10,867 nt of DNA from Gammaproteobacteria bacterium. Lineage in GTDB: Bacteria > Pseudomonadota > Gammaproteobacteria > SZUA-229. The notes under the pieces are model-generated. The model was given only the letters and a program-made list of their open reading frames with translations. It did not search any database and had not been told where the DNA came from. Positions 1 to 5,877 of this stretch are shown piece by piece. The stretch covers positions 1 through 10,867 of the forward strand of contig JARFQK010000417.1 in the NCBI GenBank assembly GCA_029287815.1. Direction: 5' to 3'. The translations under genes and the position numbers were made by a program. Every line of letters begins with the position of its first letter. Positions within the stretch are counted from its first letter, which is position 1.

Positions 1-539
1 AGCAATTCATCGCGCGAGAAGGTCTTGTGCGGCGCCTGCGCGAACAGCAACAGCAACTGATATTCCATCGCGCTGAGTTTCACGTCGACATCATCGAGCA
101 GCACGCGGCGTTTGTGGCTATCGATCCGCAAGTTATCGAAGATCAGCACCGTCTGATGATGTGGATCTGCTCCTGCCTTCAGTGCGCGTTTGAGAACACC
201 CTGCATCCGCGCCACTAGCTCACGGGGTTCGAAAGGCTTGGGCAAGTAGTCATCGGCACCGAGCTCGAGCCCGACGATACGATCCATGACGTCGCTACGT
301 GCCGTCAGCATAATAATTGGGATATCACTATGTCTGCGAATGGACTTGCAGACTTCGAAACCATCCATTTCTGGTAGCATGATATCGAGTATGACGAGCT
401 CAAAGGCTTCTCGCGCAAGCAGTGCCAGGGCATCACTCGGGGCGGTTGCACTGTGTAATTCGAAATCGAACTGGAGGAAGTACTCGCTCAGCAGCGAGGC
501 TAGCTTCACATCGTCATCGATCAGCAGTATACGGTGCAT
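1..539 (-). CDS. CpxR-like OmpR-family response regulator, partial (C-terminus off the left edge)
   Basis: This is a two-component response regulator: a receiver domain that accepts phosphate from a histidine kinase, followed by a winged-helix DNA-binding domain. 179 codons are visible and the reading frame is still open at base 1. The receiver has the acidic pocket D8-D9-D10, the phosphoacceptor D52 in LDIMLPEMDG, switch T79 in MLTA and K101 in LPKPF. The run DRIVGLELGADDYLPKPF followed by RELVAR closely matches CpxR. The OmpR-type effector domain begins near residue 130 (NLRID...LSAMEYQLL) and is cut off. The ATG at 539 has only a weak ribosome-binding sequence. It lies 110 bases downstream of the CpxP-like gene on the same strand, with a hairpin between them. 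The partner sensor kinase would be expected just beyond the left edge. CpxR-like is confident; orthology with E. coli cpxR is an inference. Confidence 0.93.
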   Translation of the reverse strand, partial: MHRILLIDDDVKLASLLSEYFLQFDFELHSATAPSDALALLAREAFELVILDIMLPEMDGFEVCKSIRRHSDIPIIMLTARSDVMDRIVGLELGADDYLPKPFEPRELVARMQGVLKRALKAGADPHHQTVLIFDNLRIDSHKRRVLLDDVDVKLSAMEYQLLLLFAQAPHKTFSRDEL

Positions 540-585
540 AGCCGCCAACTTTAACCGTTTTATCGATGTCATGCAGGTGAAGAAC

Positions 586-615
586 TCAGCGGGCACACTG
601 ACGTGTACCCGCTGA
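586..615 (-). terminator. Intercistronic hairpin between the CpxP-like and regulator genes
   Basis: A 13-bp stem with one G-U wobble and a four-base loop is formed by TCAGCGGGCACAC (586-598) and GTGTACCCGCTGA (603-615). Read on the minus strand, it is followed by GTTCTTCACC, which is a poor U-tract. It is therefore more likely a partial terminator (attenuator) or an mRNA-stabilising stem that sets the ratio of the two products than a full terminator. Confidence 0.55.
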
Positions 616-649
616 CCCTAAACGCTCATGTTGCTGCGGGTTGGACTTC

Positions 650-1108
650 TCAGTGCCAGCGACGAGCGCTTTGATAGTGCTCCATCTTGTCCTCGATGAA
701 CTCGCGCAACTCGGCCCGCTGGTCTGCGTCGAGGCTTTCCCAGAAGTTGCCGATCGCATCGATCACTACAGGTGCCCGCGTGTTGACCGTCTCGATCTGC
801 TGGCCAACCATCGCGTTGGCCTTGTCACGGTCGAATGTCGGTTGGCTCAGCATAGCTAGGACCTCGGCACGATGCTGTTCCCGGTTGGCCTTCATCAAAC
901 GCCTCGCGTCGAGGAACTGGTCTTTCACTTCTGCCAACCGGCCTTGCTGGGTATCGTTGAGCTCCAGCTCGCTGCTGACTTTTTGTACCACCCACTCGCC
1001 GCGCTCTTCTGCGGTCCCGTAATGCATGCCGTGATGGCAGGCGGTGACGGCCGAAGCCAACAAAACGCCGCCGGCCAGGTAAGTCATGGTTCGTTTGGTA
1101 ATTTTCAT
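650..1108 (-). CDS. Spy/CpxP/ZraP-family periplasmic stress lipoprotein
   Basis: A 152-residue exported helical protein of the Spy/CpxP/CnrX superfamily. Known members act as periplasmic chaperones or metal sensors and feed back on two-component systems. The N-terminus has a basic start, a hydrophobic stretch (about 9-22) and a lipobox VTAC with C24, suggesting a lipoprotein. The residues just after C24 are His/Met-rich (HHGMHYG), a possible metal site. Two degenerate LTxxQ-type motifs are visible: ELNDTQQ (49-55) and LDADQRAEL (126-134). CGGAG at 1116-1120 (minus strand) lies 7 bases before the ATG at 1108, supporting this start over the internal M8. The response regulator follows on the same strand, as in a feedback module; in E. 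coli, cpxP is instead divergent from cpxRA. Triple GTAAC boxes lie upstream. The family is confident; the ligand is unknown. Confidence 0.85.
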   Translation of the reverse strand: MKITKRTMTYLAGGVLLASAVTACHHGMHYGTAEERGEWVVQKVSSELELNDTQQGRLAEVKDQFLDARRLMKANREQHRAEVLAMLSQPTFDRDKANAMVGQQIETVNTRAPVVIDAIGNFWESLDADQRAELREFIEDKMEHYQSARRWH

Positions 1109-1140
1109 TGTCTGTCTCCGTGTCAGTTCACGACTACAGA

Positions 1141-1151
1141 ATAATTAGATA
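1141..1151 (-). promoter_or_regulatory. Candidate -10 region for the CpxP-like gene
   Basis: On the minus strand this AT-rich block reads TATCTAATTAT, about 35 bases before the start codon. No good -35 hexamer sits upstream. The GTAAC boxes occupy that position instead, which is common for promoters that need an OmpR-type activator. This is inferred from composition and position only. Confidence 0.35.
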
Positions 1152-1175
1152 CGCGTCGAGTTGCTTTTCACGCAG

Positions 1176-1200
1176 GTAACGCTCTGTAACAGACTGTAAC
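1176..1200. promoter_or_regulatory. Triple GTAAC direct repeat, probable CpxR/OmpR-type operator
   Basis: GTAAC occurs three times at an exact 10-base period (1176-1180, 1186-1190, 1196-1200), i.e. on the same helix face. The architecture GTAAM-N5-GTAAM is that of CpxR boxes (E. coli consensus GTAAA-N5-GTAAA) and of tandem OmpR-family sites in general. It lies 68 to 92 bases upstream of the CpxP-like start codon, a plausible activating position, and the regulator itself is encoded in the same cluster. Confidence 0.7.
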
Positions 1201-1580
1201 AGCGGGGCCCAGAGGTGAGGCGTGTAAATCAGCCGAATGATTCGGCGAGCAATGGGGACGAACTTCTGCGCCTGCTCCCGTGATCCTGGTGAGAACTGCG
1301 GGCTAACCTGTATTCATAAGGCCCAATTGGGCCGCCACTCGAATGCCACTTACGTCAGCATGAAACGATCGGAGTTGCGTCATTGCTAGGAGCGATAGCG
1401 ACGTGGAAATCTTGCTAAGACGCGGGACTCAGCAAGATTACAACACGTCCATGTGTTATCTCTTTGCGGCCGCACTTCGTGCGTTACGTTCTCCGTGAAG
1501 ATTTCGTGCTTCGTGCCTTGCGATGACAGCATTGAACGAATATGTCTAAAGTAAGTGCGATTGGGCCGCTACCGCTTTTG
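1201..1580. other. Gene-free intergenic stretch with several palindromes
   Basis: No credible gene was found between the CpxP-like promoter and the arsM stop codon. The stretch holds a 15-bp palindrome GCCGAATGATTCGGC (1232-1246), a 14-bp palindrome GGCCCAATTGGGCC (1320-1333), a 9-bp inverted repeat AATCTTGCT/AGCAAGATT (1408-1416 and 1431-1439), a small hairpin CGCAC-TTC-GTGCG (1471-1483), and the 7-mer TTCGTGC three times (1476-1482, 1503-1509, 1510-1516), the last two in tandem. No U-tract follows any stem in either direction, so none is a clear arsM terminator. The function is unknown. Confidence 0.6.
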
Positions 1581-2417
1581 TCAGCAGCAGCCAGAGTCAC
1601 AGCAAATTCGGCTCGGTTTCACAGCTTCTATGGTTGCCGAGACAACGTAGTCCTCGACGCCGCGCCCGGGGGCCCAGTCCTTGATGAATTCTTTCGACTC
1701 GTCCTTCGGTGCGATGCTGATCGCCGTGAAGCCGCTGTCAGAGAGCATCCGTTCGAGCTCGTCGACCAGCGAAGCCCCGGCCATGCAACCGGAATAGAGC
1801 TGCAGATCGTCACGGATATGCTGCGGAATCTCGGTGCCGGCGACCACATCGGAGATCGCGAGTCGGCCGCCGCTCTTCAGCACACGGTAGGCCTCGTCCA
1901 GTACGCGCTTTTTGTCCGGTGACAGGTTGATCACGCAATTGGAAATGATCACGTCGACGCTGTTATCGGCCACCGGCAGATTTTCGATTTCGCCGAGGCG
2001 AAATTCGACGTTCTGGTACTTGCCTTTTACTGCGTTCATGCGCGCTTTGCTGATCATCGCGGGCGTCATATCTACGCCAATTACGTGGCCACGATCACCG
2101 GTCTCGGCCGCGGCCAGGAAGCAGTCGAAGCCGCCGCCGCTGCCCAGATCCAACACGGTTTCTCCAAGTTTGATGCTGGCGATTGCACGCGGGTTGCCGC
2201 AACCCAGGCCCATGTCGGCGCCTTCCGGGACTGCCTGCGTATCCGCTGCGCTGTAACCCAGCCGGGTCGAAATCAGGGTATTGATCGCTGCATCTGAACT
2301 GACGCCACAGCAACTCGCCTGTTCGCCACAGCAGTCGCCGCTGTTGCTGGCTTCGGCGACTTCGGTATAGCTTTGCCTGACAGTCTGGCGAATATTGTCG
2401 GCCTGTTTAGGATTCAT
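1581..2417 (-). CDS. arsM: Arsenite S-adenosylmethionine methyltransferase
   Basis: ArsM methylates trivalent arsenic in the cytoplasm using S-adenosylmethionine, giving methylated, partly volatile arsenicals. The 278-residue protein has the SAM-binding motif VLDLGSGGGFD (88-98) and the three cysteines that bind As(III) in ArsM: C73 in GLGCGNP, C161 in ISNCVINL and C211 in YSGCMAGA. Cysteine pairs lie at both ends (C29/C30, C36/C37 and C272/C273, C277/C278), as in many bacterial ArsM proteins; they may pass arsenic or thiols to the active site. The ATG at 2417 is preceded by AGAGG at good spacing. The frame is open further upstream, to 2528, but that extension has no similarity to the family. 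No arsR, arsB or arsC is visible nearby, so this is an orphan detoxification gene. A palindrome at 2463-2474 is a candidate operator. Confidence 0.95.
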   Translation of the reverse strand: MNPKQADNIRQTVRQSYTEVAEASNSGDCCGEQASCCGVSSDAAINTLISTRLGYSAADTQAVPEGADMGLGCGNPRAIASIKLGETVLDLGSGGGFDCFLAAAETGDRGHVIGVDMTPAMISKARMNAVKGKYQNVEFRLGEIENLPVADNSVDVIISNCVINLSPDKKRVLDEAYRVLKSGGRLAISDVVAGTEIPQHIRDDLQLYSGCMAGASLVDELERMLSDSGFTAISIAPKDESKEFIKDWAPGRGVEDYVVSATIEAVKPSRICCDSGCC

Positions 2418-2744
2418 GATGGACCTCTTGGTTTTGGGGCGAGATATTTCGGATAATACCGCACATCGTGATGTCGACCAGATTAATGACCTGTTGACTC
2501 TCGCGTTGAAAAAATCACCAGCTGGCATCTTCGACTGCTTTTACAAGTATGATTATTTTCGAGCAAAAATGCTCCGACGACAACAAGCTCGGCGCAATTC
2601 ATTAGATGCCCGAGAACGAAAAATCAAAGCAAGGATAATCTATTACCGCTCCGATGAAGGCGGGGCGACGCGTTGAGCTGCGCAGCTGGGTCGAGTCTCT
2701 GTTTCAATTTCATCTTGATGGGTCGATCCGGGTATGCGCAAAAA
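2418..2744. other. Intergenic region upstream of arsM; no gene supported
   Basis: On the minus strand this stretch holds a TATTAT -10-like hexamer (2454-2459) about 37 bases before arsM, and next to it a perfect inverted repeat ACATC-GT-GATGT (2463-2474), a possible repressor site. No convincing -35 was found at normal spacing. The rest, about 2480-2744, has open frames but no ribosome-binding site or recognisable protein. Confidence 0.45.
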
Positions 2745-2810
2745 ATTTGTCAAGAAAGCTTTACACAAATTGACGTGTTTTTGCCGTTATTTGTCTATCA
2801 AGCTTTACAC
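2745..2810 (+). promoter_or_regulatory. Tandem activator-like sites upstream of the sigma-54 promoter
   Basis: A 22-base unit ATTTGT-N6-AGCTTTACAC is present at 2745-2766 and again at 2789-2810, exactly 44 bases apart (about four helical turns). Each contains a TGT-N12-ACA core. The first, TGTCAAGAAAGCTTTACA (2748-2765), is a near-perfect inverted repeat TGTnAAG-N4-CTTnACA. Centres lie about 143 and 99 bases before the predicted start of transcription, the usual place for enhancer sites of NtrC-type activators. Exosortase-containing proteobacteria often carry such an activator, PrsR, described as recognising a PEP-CTERM box; that it binds here is inferred. Confidence 0.72.
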
Positions 2811-2872
2811 TTAAGCAATCGATAATATTGGCAATAGAATTTAAGATGTTGATAGGTATAGGATTTTTTAAA

Positions 2873-2889
2873 TTGGCATGGTAATTGCA
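2873..2889 (+). promoter_or_regulatory. Sigma-54 (RpoN) -24/-12 promoter of the VPLPA-CTERM gene
   Basis: TTGGCATGGTAATTGCA matches the sigma-54 consensus TTGGCACG-N4-TTGCA with one mismatch. The invariant GG (2875-2876) and GC (2887-2888) are exactly 12 bases apart. Transcription would begin near 2900, leaving a leader of about 46 bases before the ATG at 2946. The AT-rich DNA between the activator sites and the promoter could bend, with or without IHF. Confidence 0.85.
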
Positions 2890-2945
2890 TTTGACTCGTC
2901 TGACTACTAACTGCACCCAACATATGGTCTCGGGAGAACATAACC

Positions 2946-3584
2946 ATGTCAAATATTACCAAAAAGCTTAGCTGGTTGACGCCTGCCGCACTGTTTGTGG
3001 CGCTACCGGCGAGCGCAATTCATCTCAACATAACGGAGACGATTGATAATCCTGGTTTCGAAATCGTCGATCAATTCGTCGAAGTGGAAGACGGTCTTGC
3101 GACGGAGTTCGAGGTCGCAGAGACATGGACCAGCGCTACGCTTCCTTCCGTGCAGAAGTTGATTACCATCGACTACCAGGAAGGTGCTCCCGCTGCTGAT
3201 CTGGCGGAGTTCGAATTTGAATTCAAAGTCACCAACGACACAGCGTCGAACTGGTCGAGCTACAGTTTCTCGTTCGCTGGCCTAGGCGACCTCAACCTCA
3301 GTGACGTGCTGGTTAGCTGGGAGAATGAGTTGGAAGACATCGACGACACGCCGGTATTTTTCAATTCTGAGATCATCGGAAATACGCTGAGATTTGACGA
3401 CGGCGCTCACCTGATTGGTGACATGGTGTCTTACGAGCTGTACTTTGACCTGGAAACGATGCAACACGCTGGCATCAATGAGCTCGCCACAGTCCAGGCG
3501 GTCCCTCTACCTGCCGCGGCCTGGCTGATGATCGGTGGTCTCGGTATGCTGGTCGGCTTCGCCAAAAAGCGCAAAACGGCCTGA
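2946..3584 (+). CDS. Secreted VPLPA-CTERM (exosortase-sorted) protein
   Basis: A 212-residue exported protein expected to be sorted at the inner membrane by an exosortase and then released or attached at the cell surface. The N-terminus is a Sec signal peptide (KK, hydrophobic 9-20, likely cleavage after ALPASA near residue 24). The C-terminus has the tripartite sorting signal: VPLPAAAW (186-193), a hydrophobic helix rich in Gly and Leu, then the basic tail KKRK. The body (about 25-185) is acidic, cysteine-free and beta-rich, with no recognised catalytic motif; it may be a matrix or adhesion component. GGGAG lies 8 to 9 bases before the ATG. It is a single-gene unit with its own sigma-54 promoter and terminator. 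The sorting signal is confident; the body's function is unknown. No exosortase gene is in the window. Confidence 0.9.
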   Translation: MSNITKKLSWLTPAALFVALPASAIHLNITETIDNPGFEIVDQFVEVEDGLATEFEVAETWTSATLPSVQKLITIDYQEGAPAADLAEFEFEFKVTNDTASNWSSYSFSFAGLGDLNLSDVLVSWENELEDIDDTPVFFNSEIIGNTLRFDDGAHLIGDMVSYELYFDLETMQHAGINELATVQAVPLPAAAWLMIGGLGMLVGFAKKRKTA

Positions 3585-3616
3585 GCATAACGCTCCCACC
3601 GGAAATTGCTCTGAGG

Positions 3617-3638
3617 TTGGGTTGAGTCTTTAACCCAA
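3617..3638 (+). other. Hairpin just before the terminator
   Basis: TTGGGTT (3617-3623) and AACCCAA (3632-3638) form a 7-bp stem with an 8-base loop in the 3' untranslated region of the VPLPA-CTERM gene. There is no U-tract. It may protect the mRNA 3' end or be incidental. Confidence 0.4.
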
Positions 3639-3653
3639 TTGGAGACCAAGTCC

Positions 3654-3696
3654 AAAGCCCCTGTTACGCGTTAGCGGAGCAGGGGCTTTTCCTTTT
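3654..3696 (+). terminator. Rho-independent terminator of the VPLPA-CTERM gene
   Basis: AAAGCCCCTG (3654-3663) pairs with CAGGGGCTTT (3680-3689) in a perfect 10-bp stem with a 16-base loop, followed by TTTTCCTTTTT. In the plus direction this is a strong intrinsic terminator. The minus-strand yheS gene ends just beyond it, so the stem may also slow transcription from that side, though the tract there is short. Confidence 0.85.
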
Positions 3697-5631
3697 TCAG
3701 CTCACCGACAGTGCAGCGGTCAACTTTTCAAGCTCTTCGCTGGCCTGCATCCATTCGGTTTCTACCGCCTCGCACTGTCTCGTCAAATCGGCTTTCTCGA
3801 GCAGGCAGTCCTGTAGTTCGCGTTTGTTGTCGTCATTATAGATCTCGGGGTCGGCAAGCCGCCTGTCCAGTTCGATCTGGGCGCTATGCAATACGTCCAG
3901 TTTCGCTTCAGCTTGTGCGACACGTTTGCGCAACGGCTGCAGACGTTTGCGCTGTTCCGCCTCCATTCTTTTTCTGTCTTTTCTGGCCAACGTCTTTGTG
4001 CGCACAGCGTCGGTGCCGTCAGCGACTGTAGCGTCTACTGCCGCTTGCGAGCTCTGTTCGCTCAGCCATTTGGGGTACTCATCCAGACTCAACGGAAAAT
4101 CATCGACACGGGTATCATGCACCAACATCAGCCGATCACAGGTAACGCGCAGCAGGTGGCGGTCGTGCGATACGATCACCATCGCACCGCGGAAATCCTG
4201 CAATGCCACCGCCAGCGCCTGGCGCATTTCGAGGTCGAGATGATTGGTAGGCTCATCCAGCAACAGCAGGTTAGGCCGCTGATACACCAGCATCGCCAGC
4301 ACCAGCCGGGACTTCTCGCCGCCGGACAACGGCGCCACCGGTGCGAGCGCGCGTTCGCTGGAGAAGCCAAAGCCACCGAGATGATTTCTTAAGTCGGCTT
4401 CACGCGCTCTCGGATCGAGCTGCTGCAGATGCTCCAGCGGCGAGTGTTCCGGGTGCAGTTGCTCGACCTGGTGCTGGGCAAAGTAGCCGATGCGCGTGTC
4501 TTTATGCTCGATGCGTTCCCCCTGTGTCAGCTTCAAGCCACCGTCCATCGAACCGGCCAGCAGTCTGATCAAGGTCGATTTACCCGCACCGTTACGGCCG
4601 AGCAAGCCGATACGGTCGCCGGGCAAAATGCTCAGCTCGGTACCGGTGATAACAGGGGCGTCCCCATAGCCTGCCACGACCGAATGCAACTGCAACAGCG
4701 TGTGTGGTCGCTTCTCAGGCTCGCGCAACCTGAACTGGAAAGGTGAATCCACGTGTGCCGCTGCGATTGTTTGCATGCGTTGTAGCGCTTTCAACCGGCT
4801 CTGTGCCTGCCGTGCCTTGGTCGCCTTTGCACGGAACCGCTCGACGAAAGCTTGCATGTGCGCAATTTCGCGTTGTTGCTGCTCGAAGGCTGATTGCTGG
4901 GCGGCGAGACGCTCGGCGCGCAGGTGTTCGAATGCCGAATAGTTGCCGCTATAAAGTGTGATACGGTGCTGCTCGATATGCGCGATATGGCTGGCGACGC
5001 TGTCGAGAAAATCACGGTCGTGCGATACCAGCAGCAATGTGCCGGCGTAGCTACGCAGCCATCCCTCGAGCCAGATCACCGCATCCAGGTCGAGGTGGTT
5101 GGTGGGCTCGTCCAACAGCAGCAGGTCGGATCGACACATCAGCGCACGGGCCAGATTCAGGCGCATACGCCAGCCGCCGGAGAACGAATTCAGCGCCCGG
5201 CTCTGATCTGCGGCGTCAAAGCCCAGACCGCTCATCAACCGGCCGGCGCGGCTGCGGGCGCTGTAACCGTCGATGGTTTCGTATTCGGCGTGCAACGTGG
5301 CCAGCAGCAGGCCATCATTGTGACCCTCGGCAGCAGCCAGCGCCGATTCCACAAGGCGCAGCTCGGTGTCGCCATCGAGCACGTATTCAATCGCTGTTTG
5401 GTCACCCACCGGCATCTCCTGCGCCACGTGTGCAACCACCCAGTCTTTGGGATACAGGCAGTCGCCGCTGTCAGCGTGCAAATCACCCTGGATCAGTGCG
5501 AACAAACTCGACTTCCCGCAGCCGTTGGCCCCGGTGATGCCGACCTTCTGTGCCGGATAAATCTGGAAATCGGCATCTTCAAACAGCAGACGGTGGCCGC
5601 GGCGTAAAGAAAGATGGCTGAACTGGAGCAT
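3697..5631 (-). CDS. yheS: ABC-F family ATPase, YheS type
   Basis: ABC-F proteins are soluble twin-ATPase proteins that bind the ribosomal E site and affect translation; they have no membrane domain. The 644 residues (E. coli YheS is about 637) align along the whole length. Nucleotide-binding domain 1 has Walker A GANGCGKSS (34-42), signature SGGWRMRL (151-158), Walker B with DEPTNHLDLD (174-183) and switch SHDRDF (203-208). The linker with RFRAKATKARQAQSR (265-279) is the P-site-tRNA-interacting region. Domain 2 has Walker A GRNGAGKST (345-353), signature LSGGEK (435-440), DEPTNHLDLE (459-468) and SHDRHL (488-493). The C-terminal 100 residues are a charged coiled coil, as in YheS and Uup. 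The catalytic glutamates are intact in both sites. The ATG at 5631 has no ribosome-binding sequence. Transcription is divergent from the acylase gene. Confidence 0.96.
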   Translation of the reverse strand: MLQFSHLSLRRGHRLLFEDADFQIYPAQKVGITGANGCGKSSLFALIQGDLHADSGDCLYPKDWVVAHVAQEMPVGDQTAIEYVLDGDTELRLVESALAAAEGHNDGLLLATLHAEYETIDGYSARSRAGRLMSGLGFDAADQSRALNSFSGGWRMRLNLARALMCRSDLLLLDEPTNHLDLDAVIWLEGWLRSYAGTLLLVSHDRDFLDSVASHIAHIEQHRITLYSGNYSAFEHLRAERLAAQQSAFEQQQREIAHMQAFVERFRAKATKARQAQSRLKALQRMQTIAAAHVDSPFQFRLREPEKRPHTLLQLHSVVAGYGDAPVITGTELSILPGDRIGLLGRNGAGKSTLIRLLAGSMDGGLKLTQGERIEHKDTRIGYFAQHQVEQLHPEHSPLEHLQQLDPRAREADLRNHLGGFGFSSERALAPVAPLSGGEKSRLVLAMLVYQRPNLLLLDEPTNHLDLEMRQALAVALQDFRGAMVIVSHDRHLLRVTCDRLMLVHDTRVDDFPLSLDEYPKWLSEQSSQAAVDATVADGTDAVRTKTLARKDRKRMEAEQRKRLQPLRKRVAQAEAKLDVLHSAQIELDRRLADPEIYNDDNKRELQDCLLEKADLTRQCEAVETEWMQASEELEKLTAALSVS

Positions 5632-5638
5632 GAGCAGG

Positions 5639-5644
5639 ATTATA
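5639..5644 (-). promoter_or_regulatory. Consensus -10 (TATAAT) immediately before yheS
   Basis: On the minus strand a perfect TATAAT lies 7 bases before the yheS ATG, so transcription would start at or next to the initiation codon. No good -35 is visible at 16-18 bases and no Shine-Dalgarno sequence precedes the ATG. Together these suggest a leaderless mRNA. The hexamer could also be chance. Confidence 0.4.
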
Positions 5645-5789
5645 GCGTGTTGATCAATTTCGCACGTTCAGACTAATGAGCAACGACTTGAGGGGAACGG
5701 GAGGGCACTTGTTCCATTTAATCATCATCCTGGCATTCTTTACGGCCGGGATCCAGTGGCTTGAAATCCGTCCAAAAACACAAAGGCGC

Positions 5790-5818
5790 TTGGAAACCAA
5801 AGAATTATTCAGTTAAAT
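5790..5818 (+). promoter_or_regulatory. Candidate sigma-70 promoter for the acylase gene
   Basis: TTGGAA (5790-5795) and TTAAAT (5813-5818) are spaced by 17 bases and each matches four of six consensus positions. Transcription would begin near 5825, about 50 bases before the GTG start. Moderate match only. Confidence 0.35.
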
Positions 5819-5877
5819 GCTTAGTGTATTTCCTGCATGAACCAGCACTGAGGCCGTAGAGGAGGGGACAGACAGAC

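Noticed and set aside
1471..1483. Small hairpin CGCAC-TTC-GTGCG considered as the arsM terminator
   Set aside because: No U-tract follows on either strand and it is about 100 bases past the stop codon.
2418..2528. N-terminal extension of arsM by 37 codons
   Set aside because: AGAGG sits correctly for the ATG at 2417, and the extra residues are unlike the family.
2395..2676. Plus-strand open frame of 93 codons overlapping the start of arsM
   Set aside because: It begins inside arsM in antisense, has no convincing ribosome-binding site, and the product resembles no known protein; the region reads as regulatory DNA.
2800..2835. IHF site between the activator boxes and the sigma-54 promoter
   Set aside because: AATCGATAATATTG resembles the IHF consensus only partly; the region is AT-rich, but a specific site cannot be claimed.
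4894..5607. Long antisense open frame (237 codons) inside yheS
   Set aside because: The opposite strand encodes a full-length ABC-F protein; the antisense product has no recognisable features and is a composition artefact.
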